Numbered from the stretch's first letter, positions 45,390 to 54,028 are shown. The stretch: DNA of 64,000 bases from Nodosilinea sp. E11 (GCF_032813545.1 NZ_CP136520.1:4768001-4832000); one strand, 5' to 3'. Numbers and translations: made by a program. Notes: generated from the letters alone by a model not told the origin.

Positions 45390-47591
45390 CTAAAACGGCA
45401 GTCGCGGCAGAGGAAAGGGTAGGCGACGACGAATTTCGTCCTCGACCCGGTTTTGTACCTGGTCGATTAGGGTAGTGGCGATCGCATTTACCGCCCCCTG
45501 CACAAAGCCCGGTTGCCCGGTAGCGGCGACATCAAACACGCAGCCCTCCATCATCCACTCGTTGACTCCAGCCTCACGGCAGAGGCGGGTGGCCTGCTGA
45601 ATCTGGGCCGGGGCCACCCCCAGCAGCGATGGAAACTGGCTGGGGAAGTTGCGCTGAGTAAAGCTGTCGGTGGACTGGCCGGGGGCGTAGTCAAACAGCG
45701 ACTCGCCCGGCGACACCCGCCAGCTGTCGCCAAACTGGCGGTAGAGCTGTTGGTAAAAGGCATTTTGTACCTGGTTTAACGGCACCGGGGCCGGAATCAG
45801 CCCCTGCACCAGGCGGGCGACTGGCGCGTAGACATCTTGGGGGGGCAGCACCGCGCCGCCGCGAATTTGCAAATCGTCGTTGGGGTTGCGGTTGACGTTG
45901 CCCAACAGGCCCTGGTAGACCCCCGCCCGCCGGGGCACCTCCGGCGACAGGGTCAAAAAGGCTGCGCCGCCCATGGGGGTTTGCGATACCTGCAAGCTTT
46001 CGCCAGTGGGCCAGGTGATCTGGTAGCGGCTACCAACTCGCACGACAATCCCCCCGCCGGGCAGGGGTGTCGTGCCTTCAGCCAAAGCGGTGGGGCTGCC
46101 GTCTAACCACACTGGGGAGCGGCCATCGGGTGCCGCTTGGGCATAGATCGCCAGACGATGGCCACCAACCTGCATGGCTACCGCCGTATTCATTGATAGG
46201 GGTCGGCCAGGAATCTGCCCCTGCCGTGCCTGTACCTGGAAGTGGCCATCGGTGGCCGCTGTCAGCCAAAATTCGCCAACGGTTTGAAAGCTGTAGCGGT
46301 AGCCGTCGTAGGTGATCAGGTGGGGGTCGCCGTAGCTGGTGCCTCGGGCGCGATCGCCGTCGCCGCCCCAGGGGCTACCGGGGCCATCGACCGGCGGCTC
46401 CACTGGCGCTTCTTCGGGTTCACAGGGGTTTTCGACTGGGTCAATGCCCAGTTCGGCATCGTTGGGGTAGCCGGTGAGGGCAATGATCGCCTGGGGCGAT
46501 CGCACCGAGGTGACTCCGGCAGGCATCGAGCCATCAGGGCAGCGGCAGGTTTCGCCCAGGCAATACTGGCGGCTAAAGCTACCGCTGATGCGCGTCGTCT
46601 CGCTGTCGCCCCAGCGAATTGCGCCGTGGCCGTTGCTGATTACCTCCACTGAAACCACCTGGGCCTCAGGCAAGGTGAGCCGGTAGAGGCGCTGAAGGGT
46701 GCGGGTAATGCGTCGCCCCTGGGGAATAGCTAAGGTTTGGATTTCTCTGCGATCGCCGGTAATGCCCGGCCCGCTGGTGTTCCAATCGCTGAGGCGGGGA
46801 TTGCGCTCTAGGCCCATGGCCCAGGTTTGCAAAAACCTCTCTCGGTTGGCCATCAAGCCCAAAAACCGATCAATCCAGGCGGTCTCGGCGGCGGGGGCAG
46901 GCAGCGGGGGGGTAAAGGCGCGATCGAGCAGGGCCCACACCGACTCGCCGCTGTGGGCCATATGGGCAAACACCCCCAAGGCCTCGTAGCTGCGATCTTC
47001 AATTTGGTTGTGGGTGGTCAAATACTGTCGCCAGCGGCTTTCGCCCAACGGCGAACCGCCCGCATAGGTTTCTCCGGCCCAGGTGGCCGAGCCCTCTAGC
47101 ACCCAGGGGGGCGGGGTGTAGAGCGCCCCCAGCTTTTCGCGCTGGTAGCAGTGATAGATCTCATGGGCGATGTTGCTGCGTTTGGCCGGGTCTGGCAAGC
47201 CAGACCCGGCGTCAGATACCACAATCAGGCAGGCCTGCCACTCGCCGGTTGACTCATGGCCTGCGCGGCCTTCCAGCACCCGGATATCTACCCATTGGCC
47301 GGGATCAGCTGGATCTCGCACGGCGGCTCGACTGGTGGCCAAGTGGTGCCCGCTGGGGTCATCAGTGCGAATGTATTGACGCTGATAGGCCGGGTCTCGG
47401 GTAACCACAATGGGGTGGGTAAACCGATGGCCCGTTTGGGCTTGAATGTAGGTCTGGGCCTCCGCCCCTAGGCGATCGAGCTCGGCATCAGCCGGGGCCG
47501 ATCGCCCTAGGCTAGTCAGCACCAGCGCTAGCGCCAGAGAAAACAACACACCTAACCGCAGCCAGGTGAACCGGGGCAACCGCGAAACCAT
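45390..47591 (-). CDS. Secreted metallopeptidase-like protein with VWD domain
   Basis: A 733-residue exported protein. A signal peptide (LRLGVLFSLALALVLTSLG) is followed by a zinc-peptidase-like domain: HEIYH at 143-147 (HExxH), then a PPWVLEGSATWAGE stretch with E166 and E174 as candidate third ligand, a gluzincin layout. A middle domain of about 150 residues leads to CxxC-type CLGETCRCPDG and an acidic, proline-rich linker. A von Willebrand D domain starts with YGDPHLITYDGYRYSF (about 420) and includes GLLGNVNRNPNDDL; it ends near CREAGVNEWMMEGCVFDVA. VWD domains make disulfide-linked assemblies outside the cell. The pairing of a peptidase-like domain with VWD is unusual. I chose ATG 47591 over TTG 47603. 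Confidence 0.8.
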   Translation of the reverse strand: MVSRLPRFTWLRLGVLFSLALALVLTSLGRSAPADAELDRLGAEAQTYIQAQTGHRFTHPIVVTRDPAYQRQYIRTDDPSGHHLATSRAAVRDPADPGQWVDIRVLEGRAGHESTGEWQACLIVVSDAGSGLPDPAKRSNIAHEIYHCYQREKLGALYTPPPWVLEGSATWAGETYAGGSPLGESRWRQYLTTHNQIEDRSYEALGVFAHMAHSGESVWALLDRAFTPPLPAPAAETAWIDRFLGLMANRERFLQTWAMGLERNPRLSDWNTSGPGITGDRREIQTLAIPQGRRITRTLQRLYRLTLPEAQVVSVEVISNGHGAIRWGDSETTRISGSFSRQYCLGETCRCPDGSMPAGVTSVRSPQAIIALTGYPNDAELGIDPVENPCEPEEAPVEPPVDGPGSPWGGDGDRARGTSYGDPHLITYDGYRYSFQTVGEFWLTAATDGHFQVQARQGQIPGRPLSMNTAVAMQVGGHRLAIYAQAAPDGRSPVWLDGSPTALAEGTTPLPGGGIVVRVGSRYQITWPTGESLQVSQTPMGGAAFLTLSPEVPRRAGVYQGLLGNVNRNPNDDLQIRGGAVLPPQDVYAPVARLVQGLIPAPVPLNQVQNAFYQQLYRQFGDSWRVSPGESLFDYAPGQSTDSFTQRNFPSQFPSLLGVAPAQIQQATRLCREAGVNEWMMEGCVFDVAATGQPGFVQGAVNAIATTLIDQVQNRVEDEIRRRLPFPLPRLPF

Positions 47592-47634
47592 AGCCAAACC
47601 CAAGCCTCTCTAACATCGTTCTAGTGCACGAGTA

Positions 47635-47746
47635 GTCTGGCCAAGCCAAAGATGACCGGTTAGGGGGTTCAAGGTGTCAGGTTCTAGGTCTACCATGAAC
47701 CGAACACCCTCAACCTTTAGAGCCTGTCATAATTAGCTTGGTCAAG
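47635..47746. mobile_element. MITE-like element, family B copy 2
   Basis: A 112-bp element in the 528-bp gap upstream of the VWD gene. Its ends (GGCCAAGCCAAAGATGACCGG and the inverted CCTGTCATAATTAGCTTGGTC) are terminal inverted repeats, and most of the inside aligns with 15104-15240 (GGTGTCAGGT, CCATGAACC, GAGCCTGTCAT). It is shorter than copy 1 by about 25 bp. The rest of the gap (47747-47974) shows no further feature; the VWD promoter may overlap the element. Confidence 0.7.
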
Positions 47747-47974
47747 CACTAGATGCCTGAGTTTTCAGCTTGGGCAGGGCCGATTCCGGATGGGGTTTAC
47801 TAAACCTAACGTTCTACTGGGCTAGCAGCCTGCTAAGAGGGCCTGAGCCAAAAACTCTGATGCAGAGCCAAAAATTCCGCTGCGTCGGCTTAGGATCTTC
47901 CACGGCGCTGAGTTTAACAGAAGGATTGTTCAAACAGCATGGGTTTAACCCATATTTGAACCTCATATTTGAAC

Positions 47975-48010
47975 AAAAACAGCCCCCAGGGCCAAGGCGA
48001 TGGAGGCTGT
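47975..48010 (-). terminator. Terminator after the Mn catalase gene
   Basis: On the minus strand ACAGCCTCC pairs with GGGGGCTGT (9 bp with one G-U), with a 14-nt loop, followed directly by a T tract (TTTTTG). It lies 110 bp after the catalase stop codon. The stem plus U tract is the intrinsic terminator pattern. Confidence 0.65.
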
Positions 48011-48119
48011 GATCAGTTTGAGTGTTAGGTTGCTACCTATGCCTACCGACTTTCAGTTTGGGTAGGAGGCGTTGAGTTAGCACCAGATTTGGGCTAGCTC
48101 AACTGCCATTGCGATCGCT

Positions 48120-48812
48120 CTATTGGCGAGAGTTCACTGGGTCAGCAATGTACTTAAAGTCGGGCTCAGAGTTCCAGGGGCCACGCTCATCTTGGCCATT
48201 GCCGTTGGTGGAGAGATTGTAGTAAAGCTCTACGGTTTCGTCGGGCTGAATGTTGCCAAACATTGGGTCCGTCAGCTTGCCCATAGCATCTAGGGCATTC
48301 ATGAACATTTTGGTGTGAGAAATTTCCCGAGTTAGCAGGTGGGTCAGGGTTTTTTTGGTGCCCTCATCGGTAGCCAGCTTAATCAAGGATTCGTAGGTCT
48401 GGCGGGCACCTGCTTCTGCCGCGATGTTGGCCCTCAGATCTCGAACAACATCGCCGCCTTCGTTGAGGTAGCTAGCCGTCCAGTTATTCCCCTGGCTATC
48501 GAGGAAGTGAGGCCCCATACCACGCACCGCAAACAGCGTGCTGTTGTAGGCTTCGGTTTGGTCAGTATTTTTGGTGTGAATTTCGATCAGCTTGCCCACC
48601 ATTTCCAGGTGGCCAAACTCTTCAACGGCGATATCCTGGAGCATGTCCTTAATGCCAGCATCTTCGACGTGAAAAGACTGCACCCAATATTGAAGCGCCG
48701 CCGAGAGTTCTCCAGTAGCACCTCCAAACTGCTCTAGCAGCAGCTGAGCAAAGACCGGATTAGCCTCATTGACTTCAACGGTGTGAACTGGATCTTTTTT
48801 GTGGAAAAACAT
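48120..48812 (-). CDS. Manganese catalase
   Basis: A 230-residue member of the non-haem (dimanganese) catalase family, which dismutates hydrogen peroxide. The ferritin-like four-helix bundle carries the metal ligands: a Glu in the SAALQYWVQSF helix region, EEFGHLEMVGKLIEIH (E and H), a Glu in AEAGARQTYESLIK, and EISHTKMFMNALDAMG. The length is shorter than the T. thermophilus enzyme but typical of cyanobacterial members. ATG 48812 with AAAGGG 7 nt upstream. The gene stands alone with a 471-bp upstream gap. Confidence 0.92.
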   Translation of the reverse strand: MFFHKKDPVHTVEVNEANPVFAQLLLEQFGGATGELSAALQYWVQSFHVEDAGIKDMLQDIAVEEFGHLEMVGKLIEIHTKNTDQTEAYNSTLFAVRGMGPHFLDSQGNNWTASYLNEGGDVVRDLRANIAAEAGARQTYESLIKLATDEGTKKTLTHLLTREISHTKMFMNALDAMGKLTDPMFGNIQPDETVELYYNLSTNGNGQDERGPWNSEPDFKYIADPVNSRQ

Positions 48813-49283
48813 AATCGCCCTTTTAGTACTAGTAATGAACTAAGTCTGCATTAGCTCTACTGCGTTATAGCCTCACTCTAAAATTAAAATTCTGCATCTT
48901 CCTCTATACATCTATAGAGAATGTCGCTTTCTAAATATAGAGGTTAGTTAGGTTAGTCATTTAAATAGAAATTAGCGATTTAAGTTGTTCGGCTAGATCT
49001 AAACATCTATACGCTTGCCTTCTTTTCAGATAGGACTCTCCATTGCACAAAATACTAGAACAAAATATCCATATTTTTAGTTGCTCCTATTCAATTGGTC
49101 GGCCTGGGGTGAGTCTTCCGCTAGAGGTTGAGATATTTAAGCTTATAACCAGCGATGAATACCATGCTCTCGTCAGCGGCTTAACCTGGTGAATAAGTAG
49201 ACGACGATTGCGCCTCTATTATTTTGATTTTTGCGACCTAGGTCGTTTCCATCGATCAAATGTTGTTACCAGGATTCTAAACC
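48813..49283. promoter_or_regulatory. AT-rich divergent promoter region of Mn catalase and WGxxGxxG gene 1
   Basis: A 471-bp, AT-rich region between two divergent genes. CTCTATA-CATC-TATAGAG (48902-48919) is a perfect 7-bp inverted repeat with a 4-nt spacer about 90 bp upstream of the catalase start, suited to bind a dimeric regulator such as a peroxide or metal sensor (inference). No RNA gene or coding frame is recognisable. Confidence 0.4.
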
Positions 49284-49574
49284 ATGAAAACGAACGTCTT
49301 GTCAAAATGGGTTGGGGCCAGTGCCCTTGCCGTCAGCCTAGCTATTTTGCCTTCAGCCCTACCGGCGGCAGCTCAAACCACCCCCGGTGACGCAACTACC
49401 CCTGGCGGTACTGTGACCACTACTACCGCCGATGACGACGGGTTTGACTGGGGCTGGCTGGGTCTGCTGGGTCTAATTGGTCTGGCTGGGCTAAAAGGCA
49501 GCAAGCGCGACACCAGCGATCGCTACACTGAGCGAGTAACCACCGCACCGCCTACCTCTAATCCTCGCTACTAA
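49284..49574 (+). CDS. WGxxGxxG family secreted/anchored small protein 1
   Basis: A 96-residue protein: a signal peptide (ASALAVSLAILPSALPAAAQ), a Thr/Asp-rich linker, then DWGWLGLLGLIGLAGLKGSK, which is the WGxxGxxG C-terminal hydrophobic segment, and a short basic/polar tail (RDTSDRYTERVTTAPPTSNP). The pattern signal-linker-hydrophobic-basic suggests a sorting signal or membrane anchor. It is a paralogue of the 50690 gene. A strong terminator follows at 49619-49668. Function unknown. Confidence 0.8.
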   Translation: MKTNVLSKWVGASALAVSLAILPSALPAAAQTTPGDATTPGGTVTTTTADDDGFDWGWLGLLGLIGLAGLKGSKRDTSDRYTERVTTAPPTSNPRY

Positions 49575-49618
49575 GGCGATTGTGATTTAGTTAGCTAATT
49601 AATTAGCTAAGCCTATAC

Positions 49619-49668
49619 AAGCACGTAGAAAGGGTTGCCGTTTAGCAACCCCTTCTACGTGCTTTTTT
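49619..49668 (+). terminator. Strong intrinsic terminator of WGxxGxxG gene 1
   Basis: AAGCACGTAGAA and TTCTACGTGCTT pair over 12 bp, with an inner GGGTTGC/GCAACCC of 7 bp after one mismatch and a 6-nt loop, then TTTTTT. It is 44 bp after the stop codon. Confidence 0.92.
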
Positions 49669-49768
49669 ATGCGTTGTTTACTTTACAGATATGTTTTTTG
49701 CCCGTCACTTGACTAATCCCCATGGGAGCAGAGTAACGGGCACGGAAAAACCTTTGCAGAAACTGAGA

Positions 49769-50257
49769 CTAGTTGGCTACAGAAGGATGACCCAGGGCTT
49801 GCTTCGCCTGCCGCACATCCTCTTGGCTACCTTCAACCACGAGTCGAAACTGGCGAGGTACATCGGGATTGCCTTTGCTTTTTTGGTCGGCAGGTTGCTT
49901 GGCTTGCAGTGTCTTGCCCAACGGTGCGCCGAAGAAGGCCCCAGCGATCGTACTGCCAAGTATAGCCAACCGGCTAATAGAGCTGTCAGGATAGCCGCCA
50001 GTGACCCAGAAAGCGACAATAATGGTAGCGATTAAGCCCACTACACCCCCCAAAGCGGCTCCCATGAGCAAACCAGCCTGTCCGCCCACAGTTGTCCCTT
50101 GGGCTGCCACCTGAATAGATGGCGAGACATGGTCATCGATAGAGATTCGCTGTCCTTCTAGGCCAGATGCTTGAACGGTCTGTTTAGCTTGATCAGCTTC
50201 GCGGCGGGTGTCAAATACCGCAACTACTGCTTTATTTCGCGTCATCTGAGCTGTCAT
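49769..50257 (-). CDS. General-stress-type membrane protein with glycine-rich core
   Basis: A 162-residue protein. The N terminus (VVAVFDTRREADQAKQTVQA) has the ferredoxin-like pattern of GSP17M/YflT or DUF1269 stress proteins. A glycine-rich hydrophobic core with two membrane helices follows (GQAGLLMGAALGGVVGLIAT, ISRLAILGSTIAGAFFG), and a C-terminal repeat of the first fold (FRLVVEGSQEDVRQAKQALG). Families with this layout are induced by stress and bind or span membranes; no activity is proven. It lies antisense between the two WGxxGxxG genes. ATG 50257. Confidence 0.72.
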   Translation of the reverse strand: MTAQMTRNKAVVAVFDTRREADQAKQTVQASGLEGQRISIDDHVSPSIQVAAQGTTVGGQAGLLMGAALGGVVGLIATIIVAFWVTGGYPDSSISRLAILGSTIAGAFFGAPLGKTLQAKQPADQKSKGNPDVPRQFRLVVEGSQEDVRQAKQALGHPSVAN

Positions 50258-50689
50258 TGGATAAACTCCTTAAAAAGGTAATTGAAATTAGCCTGGGTCC
50301 AATTGATTTGACCTAGGGTTTCATCTTGTATAGTGACCATTCCGCCGCTAGGTCGGTTCTGTAGATGGATAGACTTATCGGGGCTAAAGAATCGCTAAAA
50401 AGTGTTAAACCAGCACCCTTTTCTGAAGGTTCACTGACCGATAGGTAGAGTATGGTCTCGCGATCGCCCCCTCGTATCTAGCTCAGCCATTAATTCGGAG
50501 ACATCTAACCGGTTATATGAAACCGAAAGTAAGAGGTCTATTCGTGCAAACGTCTAACTATCGATAAATAACAGAACAGCTAAATCTTTCTACCTTGAAA
50601 GCATACGGTTTGTTTTAGTGGCATAAGCCATGCCTTGGTTCGGCTGCTGTAGGAAAACCAGATACTGTTTATTCCCAGGAATTTAACCG
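50258..50689. promoter_or_regulatory. Intergenic region between the stress-type gene and WGxxGxxG gene 2
   Basis: A 432-bp AT-rich divergent gap holding two promoters. GTTACAA-like or other operator motifs were not identifiable with confidence. It resembles the upstream region of the first WGxxGxxG gene in having a long untranslated spacing and a CCAGGAATTTAACCGATGAAA-type leader (compare CCAGGATTCTAAACCATGAAA), so the two leaders are related. Confidence 0.4.
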
Positions 50690-51082
50690 ATGAAAAATAA
50701 CACTCTCTCGAAATGGATGGGGACTGGCGCTCTGGCTCTCAGCCTAGCCTTATTGCCCTCGGCGCTGTCGGCCTCTGCCCAGACCACTACTTCGCCGACT
50801 ACGCCTACCACTCCGACCTCGCCTACCTCCCCTGATCCCGTAGCGCCAGGGTCTCCGACTTCCCCCGGTGCCACTTCTCCTGATACCCTGTCTCCTACCA
50901 CAACCACCACAACCACAGCCGATACCGATGACGGCATGAGCTGGGGTTGGTTGGGTCTGCTCGGTCTGATTGGTTTAGCTGGTTTGGCTGGCCGCAATCG
51001 CGATACCACCCCCACAACGACCTATCGCACTAACGATCGTGTGACCACAACTCCCACCAGCACTACCGATCCTCGCCTTTAG
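50690..51082 (+). CDS. WGxxGxxG family secreted/anchored small protein 2
   Basis: A 130-residue paralogue of the 49284 gene product. Signal peptide (LALSLALLPSALSASAQTTT), a long Thr/Pro/Ser linker (about 50 residues with repeated TPT/SPT), then SWGWLGLLGLIGLAGLAGRN and a Thr-rich tail (RDTTPTTTYRTNDRVTTTPT). The cores GWLGLLGLIGLAGL of the two proteins are identical, while the linkers differ in length. It is followed by a strong terminator (51115-51147). Confidence 0.8.
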   Translation: MKNNTLSKWMGTGALALSLALLPSALSASAQTTTSPTTPTTPTSPTSPDPVAPGSPTSPGATSPDTLSPTTTTTTTADTDDGMSWGWLGLLGLIGLAGLAGRNRDTTPTTTYRTNDRVTTTPTSTTDPRL

Positions 51083-51114
51083 AACAGGCGAATCCAGTCG
51101 CAATCATCGCAATT

Positions 51115-51147
51115 AAAGAGGGGACACCCAAGCGTGTCCCCTCTTTT
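51115..51147 (+). terminator. Terminator of WGxxGxxG gene 2
   Basis: AAAGAGGGGACAC and GTGTCCCCTCTTT form a perfect 13-bp stem around a 6-nt loop, followed by TT. It is 33 bp after the stop codon. Confidence 0.88.
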
Positions 51148-51287
51148 GTGTTGCGCACCATTGGCCGCCTTCGGCTTTTAAGAGAATCGGCCCATGGCGG
51201 AAATAGTCTGGTTTACCCTGGGGCAAAGGGCAAATAGCCTAGTCAAGCTTTAGATTAGGTTAAGCCTAGATATAGGGTTGAGAACCA

Positions 51288-52139
51288 ATGCGATCGCTTC
51301 TACTCGATATAGCCAGTGCCTTCAACAATGTCTATAGCGGCTGGATCTGGTGGAACTTGTTTCTAGCCTTTGTGCCCCTGTTGCTGAGTTATGGCCTATT
51401 TCGCAACCAAGTCATTCCCAGGGTTTGGTTTTTTGCCGCCTGGGTGGTGGTGGTGGCAACCGGGGTAGTGGGGTTGTGGCCGCGAATACCTCGCCTGATG
51501 TGGGGCTGGTCGAATATTGTGGGTGACGGTGGTGCGGTCACTCTGTTACAGCTGCTGTGGCTGCTGGTGGTTATCGCGATCGCCGCCGCCATGAGCATCG
51601 CCATCTTTCACAAAAAACAGACATCCCAAGGCTGGCTATGGTGGGTGGGGCTGGCGATGTTTCTGGCCTTTTTGCCCAACGCCCCCTACGTGTTGACCGA
51701 CATCATTCACCTGATTCGGGGCACCAGCGCCGGGCAAACGCCAATTTGGGTGGTGGCTTTAGTCTTTATTCCTATCCATGCCGTAGCCATTTTGCTGGGG
51801 TTTCAGGCCTATGTCATCTCTATTCTCAACCTGGCCATCTATCTTAAGCAGCAAGGTGCTAAGGCTCTGATTTTGCCTATCGAGCTGACCATTCATGCCC
51901 TGTGTGCGGTGGGTATCTACCTGGGCCGCTTTTTGCGGTTTAACAGCTGGGATTTAGTGGTTGCTCCCACCGATGTCATCACCGACACCCTAGACGTGCT
52001 GACCTCGCGGCGTCCAGTAGCCGTGATGGTGGTGACCTTTTTGATTTTGGCCAGCCTTTACTGGTTGATGAAACAAATCACCCTCGGTCTAAAGCTGCGT
52101 ATTCGCTACGCCCGCCAGGGGCTAGATGCATTAGATTAA
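51288..52139 (+). CDS. DUF1361 membrane protein
   Basis: A 283-residue protein with about seven membrane helices. The signature WWVGLAMFLAFLPNAPYVLT with DIIHLIRG, and GIYLGRFLRFNSWDLV, mark DUF1361, a family of uncharacterised membrane proteins. The ATG at 51288 itself forms part of ATGCGATCGC, a HIP1 site. The gene is followed 83 bp later by the second Ycf46 ATPase on the same strand. Function is unknown. Confidence 0.82.
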   Translation: MRSLLLDIASAFNNVYSGWIWWNLFLAFVPLLLSYGLFRNQVIPRVWFFAAWVVVVATGVVGLWPRIPRLMWGWSNIVGDGGAVTLLQLLWLLVVIAIAAAMSIAIFHKKQTSQGWLWWVGLAMFLAFLPNAPYVLTDIIHLIRGTSAGQTPIWVVALVFIPIHAVAILLGFQAYVISILNLAIYLKQQGAKALILPIELTIHALCAVGIYLGRFLRFNSWDLVVAPTDVITDTLDVLTSRRPVAVMVVTFLILASLYWLMKQITLGLKLRIRYARQGLDALD

Positions 52140-52222
52140 ATTTTCTGGGCCAGTCCGGAATGTCCGGTGCGGTAAGTGTAGGAGAAAGGGGCACATTAGC
52201 CCTAACCTTACTCCCGGCAACC

Positions 52223-53755
52223 ATGTCCTTTAAAACCAGTGTGCAGCACTTTCAAACCCTGGTGACCTCGTTTCATCCGGTAGTGGTGATTGACACCGTT
52301 GAAGAAGAGCGAGTGCAGGGGTTGATTAGAACCGCCTGTACCGACATGCAAATGGCGGTGTTTGAATGGAGCATTGCCCAGGGGCTGATGCGATCGCCTG
52401 ACAGCCCCGAAAACCGCTGGCAAAACGAATACGCACCCCCCGGCGGCAAGCGTGGCCAGGCGCTGCCCAAAACCACAGAGCCGCTCGATATGCTGCGTCA
52501 TCTCCAAGATCTCAACTTCAAGGCGATCTACTGGCTAAAGGACTTTGCCCCTCACCTCAAAGACGCGGTGGTGGCACGGCAGTTTCGTGAGGTGACCGAG
52601 CAGTTTTCTCATAACCGCTCTACCTTAGTGATCAGCGGCAGCGACAACGATTTGCCCGCCGAAATTGCCCACGACGCCGTGCATTTTGACATCAAACTAC
52701 CCGGCCCCGAAGAACTCTACAACGCCCTGTCTGGGGTGGTGAGAGACCTCAAAGGCCGAGTCAAAGTTGACCTCACCCCTGAAGATATTCGCACCCTAGT
52801 CAGTGCCCTTCAGGGCATGACCCTGAGCCAGACCCGCAAGGTAGTCTCCTACGCCGCCCTTCACGATGGCCGCCTCGACGCCGACGATGTCAAACAGGTG
52901 CTAGAGCGCAAGGCCCGCGTCATCCACGAAGAGGGCCTGCTCGACTACTTCCCGCCCGAGACCAATCTGGCTGAGCTAGGTGGTTTTGAGGGACTGAAGC
53001 GCTGGCTAAGCTACGCCAAGGTGGGCTTTACCCCCCAGGCCCGCCAGTACAACCTGCCCGCCCCCAAAGGCATTTTGATTGTCGGCATTCAGGGCTGTGG
53101 CAAGTCGCTGGCGGCCAAAACCATTGCCCGCCAGTGGAATCTGCCTCTGCTCAAGCTCGATGCCGGTCGCCTCTACGACAAGTACGTGGGCGAGTCTGAC
53201 AAAAACTTTCGCCGCGCTGTCACTATGGCCGAAACCATGGCCCCCTGCATTCTCTGGATGGATGAAATTGAGAAGAGTATGGGCCAGACCAGCGGCGATG
53301 CCGACGGTGGGCTGAGCCGACGGCTGTTTGGCTACTTTCTCACCTGGCTGCAAGAAAAATCCCAGGAGATCTTTGTGGTCGCCACCGCCAATGATCTGTC
53401 GGCGATTCCGCCAGAGCTGCTGCGCAAGGGTCGTTTCGACGAAATTTTTTTTGTCGATCTGCCCGAAACCGATGAGCGCCGCGATATTCTGGCTATTCAC
53501 CTCAGTCGCCGTCGCCAGGGCCTCGACGCCTTTGACATCGACGAATTGGTGGTCGCTACCGAAGGCTTTAGCGGCGCTGAGATTGAGCAGGCGGTCATCA
53601 CGGCCCACTATCGCGCCCTTTACGAAAACAGCCCCGCCGACACCGCCCTGCTGCTAACCGAAATTAAGCGCACGGTGCCTCTATCGGTGACTCGGCGAGA
53701 AGACATTCAGCGGCTGCGGGCCATGGCCCGAGAGCGGTTTGTGGCGGCACGGTAG
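52223..53755 (+). CDS. Ycf46-type AAA+ ATPase (second copy)
   Basis: A 510-residue paralogue of the 28873 gene, with the same layout: a degenerate N-terminal part ([20 protein letters not shown]), a middle region, and a C-terminal AAA+ domain with Walker A GIQGCGKS, Walker [12 protein letters not shown] and [20 protein letters not shown]. The Walker A Cys in place of Thr and the longer N-terminal insert ([18 protein letters not shown]) separate it from copy 1. I chose ATG 52223 (MSFKTSV), as the frame upstream to 52160 has no homology or ribosome site. Copies 1 and 2 are probably distinct ancient paralogues. Confidence 0.85.
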   Translation: MSFKTSVQHFQTLVTSFHPVVVIDTVEEERVQGLIRTACTDMQMAVFEWSIAQGLMRSPDSPENRWQNEYAPPGGKRGQALPKTTEPLDMLRHLQDLNFKAIYWLKDFAPHLKDAVVARQFREVTEQFSHNRSTLVISGSDNDLPAEIAHDAVHFDIKLPGPEELYNALSGVVRDLKGRVKVDLTPEDIRTLVSALQGMTLSQTRKVVSYAALHDGRLDADDVKQVLERKARVIHEEGLLDYFPPETNLAELGGFEGLKRWLSYAKVGFTPQARQYNLPAPKGILIVGIQGCGKSLAAKTIARQWNLPLLKLDAGRLYDKYVGESDKNFRRAVTMAETMAPCILWMDEIEKSMGQTSGDADGGLSRRLFGYFLTWLQEKSQEIFVVATANDLSAIPPELLRKGRFDEIFFVDLPETDERRDILAIHLSRRRQGLDAFDIDELVVATEGFSGAEIEQAVITAHYRALYENSPADTALLLTEIKRTVPLSVTRREDIQRLRAMARERFVAAR

Positions 53756-53849
53756 GGTTGCCTTACGTGAGAGTCGCTCCGGTAGAGGCATCCTAGCCCG
53801 CCAGGAGGATGGCTACACTGCGCGGAAGTCAATCACTTTCGCTGCAATT

Positions 53850-54028
53850 TATAGCTATAGCACCGTTAGGACGTTTTGCTGATAACAATCCCCGCCTGTC
53901 ATTCTTGTAAAAACGGGAATCTATTCGCGAGCAATGATGGGCTAGTGAATTCCCGCCCCACGCCTTCGCGAGGGCAAGCTCTGCGCAGGAATGACGGCCC
54001 TGTCCTAACCTAATTGGCCATAGCTATA
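53850..54028. mobile_element. MITE-like element, family A copy 4 (long core)
   Basis: A 179-bp element in the 392-bp gap before uvrA. It aligns with 2354-2536 over its whole length: TATAGC ends, TGTCATTC...CGGGAATC hairpin, GGGCTAGTG, ACGCCTTCGCG, GGCAAGCTCTGCGC and GGAATGACGGC. Differences are mostly single bases, so the two copies are old but alignable. Both ends start and stop with TATAGC-type inverted repeats. The rest of the gap has no other feature apart from the uvrA promoter region. Confidence 0.78.

Noticed and set aside
46067-46652. Overlapping plus-strand frames within the VWD gene
   Set aside because: They are shadows of the high-GC minus-strand gene; none has a ribosome site or a known motif.
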